Shown here piece after piece: positions 23,425 to 34,209 of a DNA stretch of 64,000 nt. A program made the translations under genes and the position numbers. Position 1 is the first letter of the stretch, and every line of letters starts with the position of its first letter. Location: the NCBI GenBank assembly GCA_963682055.1, contig OY821750.1:9116501-9180500 (forward strand). Direction: 5' to 3'. Origin of the DNA: Primula veris. Its lineage: Eukaryota > Streptophyta > Magnoliopsida > Ericales > Primulaceae. Below the pieces are notes generated by a model that saw only the letters and a list, made by a program, of their open reading frames with translations, was not told the origin of the DNA and searched no databases.

Positions 23425-24333
23425 GGGTTAATTATTCTTTACTGACATGTATTTTGGTCAATTTTATGATTGATAATCTAAGTTTTAACAATCGCATTTT
23501 ATTGACCTAAGTTTATAGTTTTAGTTGTTTTAGTGACCCGATGTTAGATTTTTTTGGATGAAAACCGTTTTGAAGTTTCAATTTAGTCCGTACAGTTTAA
23601 AAATTTACGATAAACGCTTAAAATTTACAAAAATTACACACATATAAAAACACTTATATGAAATCTTATAAAACTATCAAATGCAAATTACATCTTCATA
23701 TGTAAATTGAAAAAAAAAAGTTAATGCAAATTTAAAAATGATATAAAACTATCAAATAACATGCTACAAATTAATTAATATAAACTAAATCGTTTTTTTT
23801 TCGTGTTACGTAAGTTCATTATTAAACTTTTTAAAGACTAATGAATTTTTTGAATGATGAGTCTTATGCTAAATAAAATAAGAGTTTAATTAGATTCTAA
23901 CCGTTACATTGAAATTGAGTTGTTAGTAAGTATACTTTCAATTCAATGACTTTATAAATATATATTTATATCATCCCAACTAATATAGTTCATATACTAT
24001 TCGATACTTGTATTTATTTTATTTGCTAATTGTGCAACTCATTTAAACGCATATTTTATATAAGTGTGTAATTTAAGTGAGTTTATTTAAATGTGTAATT
24101 TAAATCAGCTTATATAAATGTGTAATATTTACAATCTTTAAGCGTTTATCGTTAAGTTTTAAAATATACGGGCTAAATTAAAACTTTAAAACGGTTTTCA
24201 TCTAAAAAATATAACAGCGAGTCACTAAAATAAGTCAAACTATAAATTTAGGTCACTAAAACGGAATTGTAAAAAATTAGGTCAACAATTTTAAAATTGA
24301 CCAAAACACATGTCGACAAACCATAATTAACCC
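23425..24333. mobile_element. Mutator-like element with ~250-bp inverted repeats
   Basis: The first ~255 bp (from GGGTTAATTATTC) are the imperfect reverse complement of the last ~250 bp (to ATAATTAACCC). Flanks TTCTAATTA (23416-23424) and TCCTAATTA (24334-24342) are a 9-bp target duplication with one change, typical of Mutator-like transposons. The spacer of about 400 bp has no open frame; its right half contains repeated GTGTAATTTAA-like words. A transcript through it would fold into a long hairpin. Confidence 0.87.
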
Positions 24334-24664
24334 TCCTAATTATGGTTCGCAAGTATGGTGCACCTTATAGGTGTACAACTTTTAATGTTGCGGTTAAATT
24401 TTTGTCCAATAGTTTAGTTTATTTATTATTCTGTACAATAGCTTAGTTTATATATTATGGTCAGTATTTTTGGTTCTCATCAACTTACAGTTCATCGGTC
24501 CGAAAGTTTATTAATTATATTAATATTGTTGAATTGGAAATGTGTAGTTCTAGAAACGGGAACTCTTGACTGTTACGATGAGCGTAAATCAATATATATA
24601 TAGTTCTCCAGCAGAATTTTGTTGTTCTTTCCTCTTAAACATTTCCTTTTTTTGCATTGCGATT

Positions 24665-25175
24665 GGGTAGGTTGGTGAGGATGTATTAACTTGCTTCAAT
24701 TGGGTTTATCAAATTAAGTAATTTTTTCGTTGATATCTAATTGAAGATATGTGAAATTCTGGGTAGGTTGTAAATTGCGCTAGATTATTGTATTTCTAAC
24801 AGTTTTGTTTAGATCAGTACTCCACCATATGCGAGACGGGTAGTGCAGTAGGCGATTTAGCTCGGTATGCTTTATGTCGGGGTTATGCTTCTCGGTATTC
24901 TCTTTTAGGGCGTCATAGTCTTGCTCGTGACGCGATGTCTTGTTACAGTTCGAAATACGTTGACAGTGTCCATAAGAACACTGGGGTGATAAAAAAAATC
25001 CAAAATCCTTTGTATATAATTTTTTTACTGTGGGTTTTTTGTTATAAAGGCTTCTGTATTGTTTAGATAGGTATGGTAAAGCGAAATCATCTCCAAATTA
25101 TTCTACACTCAAAAAAAGTTGAGTTTGACAAATGTGACTTTTTTAAAATTATTACTTTAAAAAGATAAAAGCATA
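24665..25175. repeat. repeat copy A (homologue of 32240-34140)
   Basis: Shared landmarks with the second copy are TTCAATTGGG-TTATCAAAT, CTAATTGAAGATA-GTGAA, GTATTTCTAACA-TTTTGTT-AGATC, TAGCTCGGTA, ATGCTTCTCGGTA and AAATACGT-GA. It is uninterrupted where copy B carries a 1.2-kb insertion, and reads AAAATTATTACTTTAAAAAG at that site. The joint region GTAGGTTGTAA...TTTTGTTTAG resembles an intron ahead of an open frame (starting GATCAGTACTCC), but no protein family is recognisable. Confidence 0.8.
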
Positions 25176-25780
25176 TCGTTTGAACATGCACCATGTGTTA
25201 ATAAACGAAAGAAATAAACACGAGAATCTCAAATAAACGTAGACGTCTAAGTTGTAACAGCGGCTAAGAGAACAATCCCAGGACTCAAGAGGAAATATCT
25301 TCAGGAGATGCACAAAAAAGGTGTTCACAGGAATGTTGGATGGTTTCTGATGTAGAGAAAGAAAATCCCAAAAGAAGAAGGAAAGAGAGAAAAAGTTGGG
25401 TAACATGCTATGAATGAAAAACAATTAATGATTCACCAGAAATACGAACGTGATTAAAGAAATCCAAACAGAGACTAAGAAGAATCCCAGAAAATAAAAA
25501 AACATACAGTGCAAAAGAAACACAAGGCCCTAGCAGAATGTCAGCGACACGAGAGAATAAGTCGGTCACGTTTCAAACCGGTCTCAGTAGTGTGCGCTCT
25601 AAGGTACTAAGCTCAGAAGTTAAAATAACTTTAAAGCAAAATTAATATTGGCTAACCATGAACCATTCTTCTTCTATCCCCTGGATGTTTGCAAATCTGT
25701 AATTGTAGCAAATCTGTAATGACCTCATGAAAAAGATTTTTGCCACTTACTACCTGGGACTAACATCATACCTGAGCATG
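25176..25780. other. intergenic, no supported gene
   Basis: Short open frames on both strands have no recognisable features. The segment 25500-25600 is less AT-rich than its surroundings. Confidence 0.45.
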
Positions 25781-26164
25781 GAGTCCAAATCTTCTACATC
25801 TTATTCTCTACCTCCTTTCCTACCTCCCAACTTATTTTATCCCAAAAAAAAATCTAAAAAACTTAAAAAAAATTGTACAATCACTATAAGACATGTATCA
25901 ATACATTCCAATAATTATTTTTAAAAGAAAATCCACACGTAATTTATTTTGGAATAAATGTATAAATTAGTGTAAATTAAACATTAAATCTTTAAAAAAA
26001 TTGTCTAAAACAATATTATGTACAAATGTTTTAAAATTTGAATACAATGTAATATAAAAGCTTATAAATTTGCGGAACAAGTTGTGAAAATTTAAAATTT
26101 GAGTGAAAATAAGCAAGGAGGAACGGAAGGGGGGTTAGAGAATAGGGGTGGAAGATTTGGACTT
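25781..26164. mobile_element. Mutator-like MITE, copy 2
   Basis: 384 bp with ends GAGTCCAAATCTTCTAC and (complement of right end) AAGTCCAAATCTTCCACC. The 9-bp flanks CTGAGCATG (25772-25780) and CTAAGCATG (26165-26173) differ at one base. This target-site length places the family with Mutator-like elements. It is the reverse-orientation partner of 19031-19408. Confidence 0.88.
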
Positions 26165-26173
26165 CTAAGCATG

Positions 26174-26987
26174 ACATGTTATAAAAGCACAGGGTCTCAA
26201 GTTTTTGCCATTGATATGCATACGGCTGAATTGCTTAATGAGAAGATTGATAGTTCTTACTGATTCAGATATTCAAGATCTCAACTGTGAGAAAGAAAAC
26301 ATGCCAAACGTTCAAGTCAAAAACTGTTTCATAATATCAGAACGTTAAGATCGATATGCATACAATGATTGAAGGTCTCTCAACTACCTATCGCCTGTAA
26401 AATCCAAAAAGAAAAAAAAAAATGGCTTACATCACGCCGTAGCCATCAACATAAGAAAACAATACATTTATTTTCTTCAGCTAAGGATCAGGTAGCCACC
26501 TCGCTCTGCACATGACTCTGAAGTAGTAAAAGAGCGCATGACCATATGTCTCAGAATCTGAAATGGTCAAGTACAATTAACTTTTTTCAGTTTCCTTACA
26601 CTAACTTTTTCTTAAGTTGTCGTGGTAGAACAATTGGCAAGATTCAACAATGATTTTGTGGTCAGAGCGCTTGGGACCAAAAGAGTAGAGAGATTATAAG
26701 CATATTATTCTAGTACTATTTATAGTCTTGTATTTTTATAGCACAATCCTACAGTTTACCAAGTTAAAGAAAGTATCTAAACAAGCACATCGATTTTCCT
26801 ATGACTTCATTTATGATATCTATGATGATATATCATAGTATTTGCACCTAACAATGTCAGTTCCTTATCACATGGAACACTACACAATATGTTTTTCAGA
26901 AATATAATCCATCATCCAATTTCAATCTAGACAGTATTAAGTATCCAACAAACTCACTACTAAACTCACCTAAGCGGCAAATTTTCA
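26174..26987. other. 3' flank of uL30 gene
   Basis: No gene found. The untranslated 3' end of the uL30 transcript (minus strand) should lie in the right part. AATAAA-like signals are abundant, so the poly(A) site cannot be fixed. Confidence 0.5.
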
Positions 26988-27403
26988 CTAAAGCGAACCA
27001 CTTGCTGTGGCAGGAAGGTGGCTCACAACCAAAGGTGGGCGTAGTGCACGGTGAGTAAGCTCCTTCTCCTTTCGGGCTTTATACATTTCTTCAGTCTCCA
27101 CCACCACTAGTCGCTTAACCTTCGAAATATTAGATAAAAATTACATATATAAATCAGCAGCAATGAAAGCATAAAATAGTTCCAGTTTTTTTTTTAGGGA
27201 AAACAAAAAACCTGTTGAATCATTCCTCTGACAGTAGGGGTATTCCACCTCATGACAGTTCGATTGCACTTTCCAAGTCTTAATGCCTCTAATGTGCGCC
27301 TGTGGAGTCTTCTTGTTCCAGGAATACCCCTTACTAAGGTTATGTATAAGTTGGGGCTCCATGCAATCGGCACACATGCTTTGTAAGCCTTAAACGCATT
27401 CAT
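26988..27403 (-). CDS. Ribosomal protein uL30, mitochondrial type
   Basis: Two exons: 27403-27212 (64 codons) and 27119-26988 (43 codons plus TAG), joined at CAG/gt and ag/GTT in phase 0, giving 107 residues. The N-terminus (MNAFKAYKACVPIAWSPNLY) and the segment ITLVRGIPGTRRLHRRTLEA match the plant ribosomal protein L30 family that is short, bacterial-like and assigned to the mitochondrial large subunit. The RGIPGT-(K/R)-hydrophobic pattern is the uL30 core. The second exon begins VKRLVVVETEEMYKARK and ends VVSHLPATASGSL. The 92-bp intron is normal. A possible 5'-untranslated intron acceptor (TTTCGTAG) lies at about 27425. The protein looks intact. Confidence 0.92.
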
Positions 27404-28525
27404 TTTCCAAACAGTTCGAATCTACGAAACCAACAAAATCATACGTAAAAAACCATTGGAAGCAAGCCACCTAGTTATACTTTATATGATCAACCCAACT
27501 AAAAAAGACCAAGAAATAGAATAATAACACGTTGCAGCTTTTAAGAAAGTCAGATAGATTTTTAATGTCATTTGTCAGATCCACCCAGCTTAAAGCTACT
27601 AGCCTATTCACGCAAATAAAATTCTAGAAAACCTCCGATTATAAGCTGATCAACCTTCAGATATAAAGAATAAGATTAAAGCTTAAAACATAATGTATAT
27701 GATCTAAACTCTGATCCAAAAGCCGAAAAATCACTTCCAGAATTATGAGCGTAGCTCAATCTATAATTGGAGGAATTGAATCTGAAAAGATGTTCAGCTC
27801 TGTTGTAAAGGAGATATTTTGTTCTATTACATTCATTTGCTAAGGAAAAAATTTCCTCCAACACATGAACAAAAGAAAAAAAACAGAAACTGTAGCGAAT
27901 CAATCTTAATATTGTTGGATAGACCAAACGAGTCGTACTAAGACAAGATACTATTTAAAGATAATTCTCGTAATATAAATGGCAATATATGCAAAACTGA
28001 TTAATTTAATTGGTATTTAGTTACTATGAGGCTATTGGTGCTTCTCAACTAGATTAAGCTAAAAAGCTGGATATTTTCAGATGGTAGAAAAGCTCTCTAT
28101 TTTGAACAATTCTAAAGATAAATAGGAAAAGGTGGCTTATTTATCATTTTAATACTAACAAAAAATAAATTGAAGACGAGAACGGATTTAATAAAAAGAG
28201 CTAACTCAGACTTATTAAATCACTATCTTCTCCATTGTGACATGGTAGCTATAGTAACATGATCTCTAGACCAGGATCAACATTGTTTTAAAATCTGTAA
28301 CTATTAAACTGTAAACTCATGTTTAGTTAGAAAAGCAGAAACAAGGTCCAAATTAAAAACTATCTTACACAAAAGTACATGAAAAAAGGCAAAAAAAAAA
28401 AGACATGGAATTGAGTATTTTTGGTAAATTTAACAAAAGGAAAATTATTGTGACAATATTATCTGAAATAATAAACCAAACTTTGAAATTACACTGTTAA
28501 CATTTCATAGTTCTAGTTTGAACTG
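27404..28525. other. upstream region of uL30, no supported gene
   Basis: AT-rich; open frames here are short and unassignable. It could be 5'-untranslated intron sequence if the upstream exon proposed near 30.95 kb is real. Confidence 0.5.
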
Positions 28526-28810
28526 TGTAACAATGCTACAACATTTGGCTACATAGCCAATTTCGAATTAGTTTTCCCCCCAAATTCAGTTTTCAGTGTA
28601 TATATTTTCTATATAAAACGTGTTAAATTAGGTATTAGGATTAAGCAGAAAATTAGTTTGTTTAAAACTTCCTCTCTTAAAGAGTTTGTTTGTGGAGATT
28701 AGCCATCTCAAATTGGCCTATTCTTGTACTCCGTTTACGTTCCTATTAGTATATAACTACGTTGTGATTTCTTTAATTGGCGTCATTATATAATTTCGAC
28801 TCTAATTTCA
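28526..28810 (+). repeat. left LTR of short gypsy derivative
   Basis: 285 bp. It differs from the right copy by a handful of substitutions and a TTTGTT duplication-type indel near 28685. TATA-like TATATATTTTCTATATAAAA lies at 28599-28618. Confidence 0.9.
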
Positions 28811-28817
28811 GTGCAAT

Positions 28818-28830
28818 TGGTACCAGAACC
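28818..28830 (+). promoter_or_regulatory. primer binding site
   Basis: TGGTACCAGAACC, 7 bases after the LTR, matches the initiator-Met tRNA complement TGGTATCAGAGCC at 11 of 13 positions. Confidence 0.75.
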
Positions 28831-28849
28831 GTTCGATCTGGAACGCACT

Positions 28850-29603
28850 ATGAATACAAATGCAGCAGTTACAGTTTCAAGCGATTTTAAAGATGAGAAT
28901 GCAGTTTTTCAGAATTTAGAACATGATTGGGAATTGGGTTGGATAGGGAATGAGCAAGAGAAGATTAACAAGTTTAATGAAGTTTTTCATTTTAAACAAC
29001 TCAGATCTGTACAGGAGTATAAAGATGAGTTCGAGAACTTATGCAACCAACTGCCAAACATGCCGATTTCTGTCAAATTTTGGGGCGTTTGTGATTGGTC
29101 TAAAAAAACATATTATAGATACAGTGAGATCATACAAGTCCATCAACTTGACAATAGCATACAAAATCGCCAAGTTTGAAGAACAAAAGTCTAATGTGTT
29201 GATAGAAATTGATAACACAGTTAGAAATCGTTCTTCACAGAACCAAGACACGGTTCGAACCACAAATCATTCATGTGTTCATAAGGGCCTCTATATAGCT
29301 GGAGACGACGCTGAATATCGTGGTAATCATGTTAACATTGGTATGTTATATAAGCCTGGTGGTGTTTCAGAAAACATTGGTTTAGTCGGGGCAACAATCG
29401 AGAATCATGTTTTTGATCCGGGAAAAGATGAGCAGTCCTACCTAGAAAGGCTGATATTAGTGCTTATTTTGTATTTGAGAAATTTTCTCTTTTTAAGGAT
29501 TACAATGAATGGTGTAACTGTGTTCAAACTATGGGAAATCAAGTTATGGATTCAGAAAATTTTGGAAAGAATTTTTGAGTTACTCATTGTGATCGGAAAA
29601 TAA
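28850..29603 (+). pseudogene. gypsy gag remnant, frameshifted
   Basis: The first frame (ATG 28850) shows NKFNEVFHFKQLRSVQEYKDEFENL, the conserved retrotrans_gag segment in which the chain is described as SVQEY...F. It loses register near 29090. A second frame continues with FGAFVIGLKKHIIDTVRSYK and LTIAYKIAKFEEQ, the usual downstream Gag helices, then runs into unrecognised sequence. No CCHC knuckle or protease follows. Confidence 0.75.
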
Positions 29604-30140
29604 ATGACATTGTGGAGAAAATATGGTGTTTTGATCCAGGGATAAATATTCTGATTAGTGAGAAAACAGATCTTTATATCGAGTTGTTTCGAAAATTACA
29701 ACTATTGGAAGACGTCAACTGCAACCATAGTGCCAACGACCCGATCTTGAATTTACAGAGTATGGTATGAAACAATGAGCAAAAGGAGTAATTTTTTATA
29801 TAACAATTGTTCTTTAGATTAGTTTCATAGGGACAGATTTGTTACCCAAATTTGGAGGTTAAACTTACAACTTATGTAGCATTTAAATCAAGACCGGAAG
29901 AAAAAAGGCAAAAGTATTACACAGCAACAAAGCCACAAGATCAGTAGCACTGTTTTCTTTCATTTACAAGAATTTTGGGCAAGGGTCGTGGCTGTATTGG
30001 GCCGAGTGATCAAAAATATGCTATATGTGTACTTGTGGGTGTACGAATTGATTTTAGAGTAACAACACAGCTATGATGAAGTTGATTCGGTCGAACCGCT
30101 AGAATGAAACAATCGTGACCTTGAGGGCAAGGTCAATTTT

Positions 30141-30153
30141 AAGAGGTGGGGAT
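30141..30153 (+). promoter_or_regulatory. polypurine tract
   Basis: AAGAGGTGGGGAT lies immediately before the right LTR. It overlaps the last codons of the residual pol frame, as in intact plant gypsy elements. Confidence 0.85.
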
Positions 30154-30432
30154 TGTAACAATGCTACAACAGTTGGCTACATAGCCAATTTCGAATTAGT
30201 TTTCCCCCCAAATTCAATTTTCAGTGTATATATTTTCTCTATAAAACGTGTTAAATTAGGTATTAGGATTAAGCAGAAAATTAGTTTGTTTAAAACTTCC
30301 TCTCTTGAAGAGTGTGGAGATTAGCCATCTCAAATTGGCCTATTCTTGTACCCCGTTTACGTTCCCATTATTATATAACTACGTTGTGATTTCTTTAATT
30401 GGCGTCATTATATAATTTCGACTCTAATTTCA
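30154..30432 (+). repeat. right LTR of short gypsy derivative
   Basis: 279 bp, ending TCTAATTTCA like the left copy. The sequence after it (GTCCTTC) differs from that after the left LTR, as expected for outside flank. Confidence 0.9.
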
Positions 30433-32239
30433 GTCCTTCTTACGTGTTTATACCTTATTTCGATTCGTTTATATTCGGGATTATTACAAACTGTTTCATG
30501 CATCACTTAAGGTGCTAACTTTAGAATTATTTTGTAATTTCGCGATGAATTAAGAAATAAAAAGAAATATCTTAGCAAATTTGAGCTAGTGAATTAAAGG
30601 AAGAGATTAATTGGTTTTATACACAGTTTAGAAAGATTTATTGAATATTATTCCCCTGGTTAAACTTTAGTAAAATATGTGAGAGTAGTAAAAATTAGAT
30701 TAAAAAGGTTGAATATTTTTCCCAATGATAAAAGTTCATGTGAAAAGTGTTACTCCAAATAAGTTACAACCAAACAAGTTTAATTCAACTGAAAATGAAA
30801 CCCATTTCAGATACATGCGCAATTAACACCCAAATCAGTTTAATTAGAATATAAAAAAAAAGACACAAAATAACAATTTAACTAATATATATGAAGATAA
30901 AATAGTAGAGAGAGAAAGAGATTACCAAAGGTGGACACGTTTCAAAGGATGCGGCGCCGTTTGTATCTATTATTTGATCTGTATGTATGTATTTGTTTGT
31001 ATCAGAATTATTTGAAATCCAATTTAATACTATGATATGTTAATAACTTTCTTTAGAAATATAAATAATTAAGGTCTGGTCCTTAAAAATCAAATTGTTT
31101 AAGGTTTAGGTTTATATTCATTACATATTTGAGAAAATCACCATTTTTATCAAACATATTTAAGTTTTAGTCCTGTAATAAATATAAAAGGGGATTTTGA
31201 TAAGTGACCTATTGTGATTGGTTCACAATAGATCGTCTTGTTGGGCCTTATTAACGTTAACCACAATTCTTTATAGACTTACAAGCTCTAAAGTTGATGA
31301 GTCATTACGGATCAAATCAATGATTGTTCCGCGACATCCATCAAAATTGCAAATCATATGTGGCGACATTATAATAGATGGTTTCGTATGTAATTTGATG
31401 TAGTCGGTTAGTTTATGTATTATTGATGAGCTTTGATGTAATTGATTAGTTTTTATGTTATTCAATATGATTTTAGATTTTGAATTATGACTTTTAAATA
31501 GTTCTATTTTAGTTTTTTTGGGATTAGCTACTTCTATATTTTGGGAGTTTTCTTTTTTCAAAATAAGTCTTCTAACTTATATCTCTAATATTTAAGTTTC
31601 TCTTAAAATAATTTATGTGGCAATTATGTAAGACATGTAGTTTATTGTATTTATATATTTGTAACCGACGAGTTGTGTCGTAGGTTTGTCTCTTTGGTTT
31701 TAACGAGTCGAAATAAATTTAAAATTCGGTTCGATTTCAATAAACTCTAGCCTAATCAAACTACACTAATATTTTACTGAAATATAATAGGTTTGAGACC
31801 GGACCAGATCGATCAATCTAGCGGATCGAATTCATGGGCTTACACTTTTATACATCACTAGTTTAATTATTCAAAAGTTTCCAATAAATTATAATGACAA
31901 ACAAAATTTTCTAAACTAAAATAATAAAGAGTATTTAGTGTTCATATTTGTCGATTTAATCGAAAAAAGTAAAATTATACTATAATATTAATCCCTTCCC
32001 TTTTATAATTATAACCATTGCTCCTTAATAACCAATGGTCTAGAAATACCGATGTTTCCTAAGTCCTAAAAAAGTCGTCTTCGCTCTCCCTTTCGCATAC
32101 AAAATCGATAAAAATCTAATCTTTCAAGGATTCTCTTGGATACAATGCTCGATAAGGTTAGGTATTTAATTTTTGGTGTAGATTGTGAATTTTGTTAAAC
32201 TTCACATTCTAATTTCAATTTCCAACTAGATTTCGCAAC
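30433..32239. other. intergenic between uL30 and PHD genes
   Basis: No supported gene. Features noted: a GC-rich word AAACGGCGCC-like (minus strand) at about 30948-30964 next to a GTAATC donor-like site, and TTGGGCC at 31241. These might be a distant 5' exon and site II promoter motif of the uL30 gene, but this is weak. Confidence 0.4.
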
Positions 32240-32417
32240 TCGATGGGTGGTGACGGTGACGATACATCAACTTGGTTCAATTGGGTTATCAAATATCCAA
32301 TTGAAGATACGTGAACTACTCGGTAAGTTGTGAATTGAATAAGAATTTCGTATTTCTAACAATTTTGTTCAGATCGCGGTACCACTAGTACTCCCTAATA
32401 CACTGGACGAGTTAGCT

Positions 32418-32507
32418 CGGTACGATGCACGTCGATGTTATGCTTCTCGGTACAATGTACGTCGATGTTATGCTTTTCGGTACAATGTACGTCGCGGTTT
32501 TGCTCCT
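32418..32507 (+). repeat. three tandem 30-bp units coding RY(N/D)-RR-YA repeats
   Basis: Units start at 32418, 32448 and 32478 with CGGTAC(A/G)ATG(T/C)ACGTCG. In the frame that is open through the array they encode decapeptides such as RYNVRRCYAF. Copy A at 24.87 kb has the related LARY and GYASRY words, with no clear third unit. No known domain is recognised. Confidence 0.85.
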
Positions 32508-32851
32508 CCGATATTTTCTTTTGGGACGCCATTGTGTCGTTCAGGATACGATACGTCTCGTAACCGTTGGAAATACGTCGATAATAATAAAAACATTCCA
32601 GGTAGTAATAATTTTTTCCAAAAATCAATTGTATATAAGTATCTTTTTATTGTCAATTGTATGTTGATAAGAACATTCAAGGTAATAATTATTTCCAAAA
32701 TCAATTGTATATAAATATTTTTTTTATTGTCAATTTTATCCAAAAAAAATACTTGTTTATTGTACGAGCAAGTGAAATCATCACAATATTTTACTAAAAA
32801 AGAGTTGTGTTACTGTTTGACAACTGTGCCTTTTAATAAAATTATTACTTA

Positions 32852-34095
32852 GGCTCTGTTTGTTTCGTAGTAAAATATTTACGGAGGGAAAATATTTTTC
32901 GGGTAAAGTTTTACGGTGCAAACTTTTGTTTGCATTTTATTTACGGGTGTTTGGTGCGTCAAAGGTTTTCCATGAGAATTCTATTGAAATTCAAAAATAT
33001 ATTAGTTATTTAAATTAGACAAATTCGATGCATAAATAAATAAACATTATTCATACTTTAAACAAAGTATTTTAAGATGAAAAACATCAAAAATTAACTA
33101 AAAGTCACAAAAATGAATAAGTTCGTGAAAGTTTAAAAACATTAGTGATTAAAATCACAATTATTTTGACGGGAAAAAAGTTAAAAGTTCGTCTATTTTT
33201 CTGAAAGGAACTTCGTCAACATGTATAAGAAACTTAATTTAAACACATATTTTATTTCATATACGTCACTTATAATAACTTATAATTTTTCAACATATAA
33301 ACTCATAAAATTATAAGTATAGAAGATATTCTTGACTTTTTTTAGTTTTTTCAATTTTTTTTTGGGTTTTTTAGATTTTTCAGAATTTTTTGTTTTATTT
33401 TTTCCATTTTTATGTTATTTTTTAGATTTTTTCCTATTTATTTATATTTTTATTGGTTAATTAGATTTTAGCTTTTTCAAATTTTCTTGAATTTTTTAGA
33501 TTTTTCGGAATTTTTTGTTTTATTTTTTTCCATTTTTTTGTTATTTTTTAGATTTTTTCCTATTTATTTATATTTTTATTGGTTAATTAGATTTTAGATT
33601 TTTCAAATTTTCTTGGGTTTTTTAGATTTTTCGAAATTTTTTGTTTTATTTTTTCCCTTTTTATAGATTTTTTCCTATTTATTTATATTTTTATTGGTTA
33701 ATTAGATTTTAGCTTTTTCAAATTTTCTTGGGTTTTTAGATTTTTCGGATTTTTTTTAATATTTTTTTTCCATTTTTGTTATTTTTTAGAATTTTTCGTG
33801 TTTTTTCCTTTTTTTTTATTGGTTAGTAGATAGAATTGGATTAATTATTAAATAATTTTGAAACAATATACCTATAATTAATAATAGTTATAATACTAGT
33901 ATCAGAAAGAATATAGAGAGAGACTCCGTAAACCGTTTACAACTTTATTTGCGGGGTAATCGTTTTTCCCAATTTTACTGTATATATGGGAAAAGTTTTA
34001 CCAAAAAAAATGTTTTACACTAAACAATCACCCAAAAAATCTATTTTAGTCTTAAAATGTTGGTTAAACCATTTTACAACAAAACAACACTATAA
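32852..34095. mobile_element. DNA transposon-like insertion, non-autonomous
   Basis: 1244 bp bounded by an exact 14-bp direct repeat AAAATTATTACTTA (32838-32851 and 34096-34109). Copy A shows the uninterrupted site. The ends are imperfect inverted repeats (GTTTGTTTCGTAGTAAAAT against the complement of ATTTTACAACAAAACAACAC), with more subterminal pairing. The GGCTCTGTTTGTTTCG start resembles plant hAT-type MITEs, but 14 bp is longer than the 8-bp hAT duplication. The interior is T-rich with 3-4 tandem units of ~120 bp. No open frame. Confidence 0.78.
33330..33800. repeat. T-rich tandem repeat, about 120-bp units
   Basis: About four imperfect units contain TTTTTCCTATTTATTTATAT, TTATTGGTTAATTAGATTTTAG and TTTTCAAATTTTCTTG, within the insertion at 32852-34095. 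Confidence 0.85.
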
Positions 34096-34209
34096 AAAAT
34101 TATTACTTAAAAAAAGATAAAAAGTATATATCGTTTGTTCCCTCATATATTTACTTAAAATCTATAATAAGATATATATTATTTTCTCCCTCACTCTCTC
34201 TCATGATAC

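Larger units (their letters stand above)
28526..30432 (+). mobile_element. short gypsy-derived LTR element (deletion derivative)
   Basis: Near-identical LTRs 28526-28810 and 30154-30432, both starting TGTAACAATGCTACAACA-like and ending TCTAATTTCA. Between them are a Met-type primer site, a gag remnant, a short tract, the last dozen codons of pol (DLEGKVNFKRWG near 30115) and a polypurine tract. Protease, polymerase and integrase are missing, giving a 1.9-kb element. I see no 5-bp target duplication (AACTG left, GTCCT right), so flank loss or recombination is possible. Confidence 0.88.
32240..34140. repeat. repeat copy B, split by a 1.24-kb insertion
   Basis: Homologous to 24665-25175. Homology runs from about 32240 to 32851 and resumes at 34096-34140. 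The order and the intron-like segment (GGTAAGTTGTGAAT to TTTTGTTCAG) are conserved. It differs from copy A by having three in-frame 30-bp units. Confidence 0.8.

Noticed and set aside
25152..25424. 90-codon minus-strand frame rich in Phe/Leu
   Set aside because: Composition follows A-rich plus-strand DNA; no signal peptide logic or homology is recognisable, and there is no splice or promoter support.
27141..27377. 78-codon minus-strand frame overlapping the uL30 exon
   Set aside because: Shadow frame of the uL30 first exon; the overlapping frame from 27403 has the conserved protein and a correct splice site.
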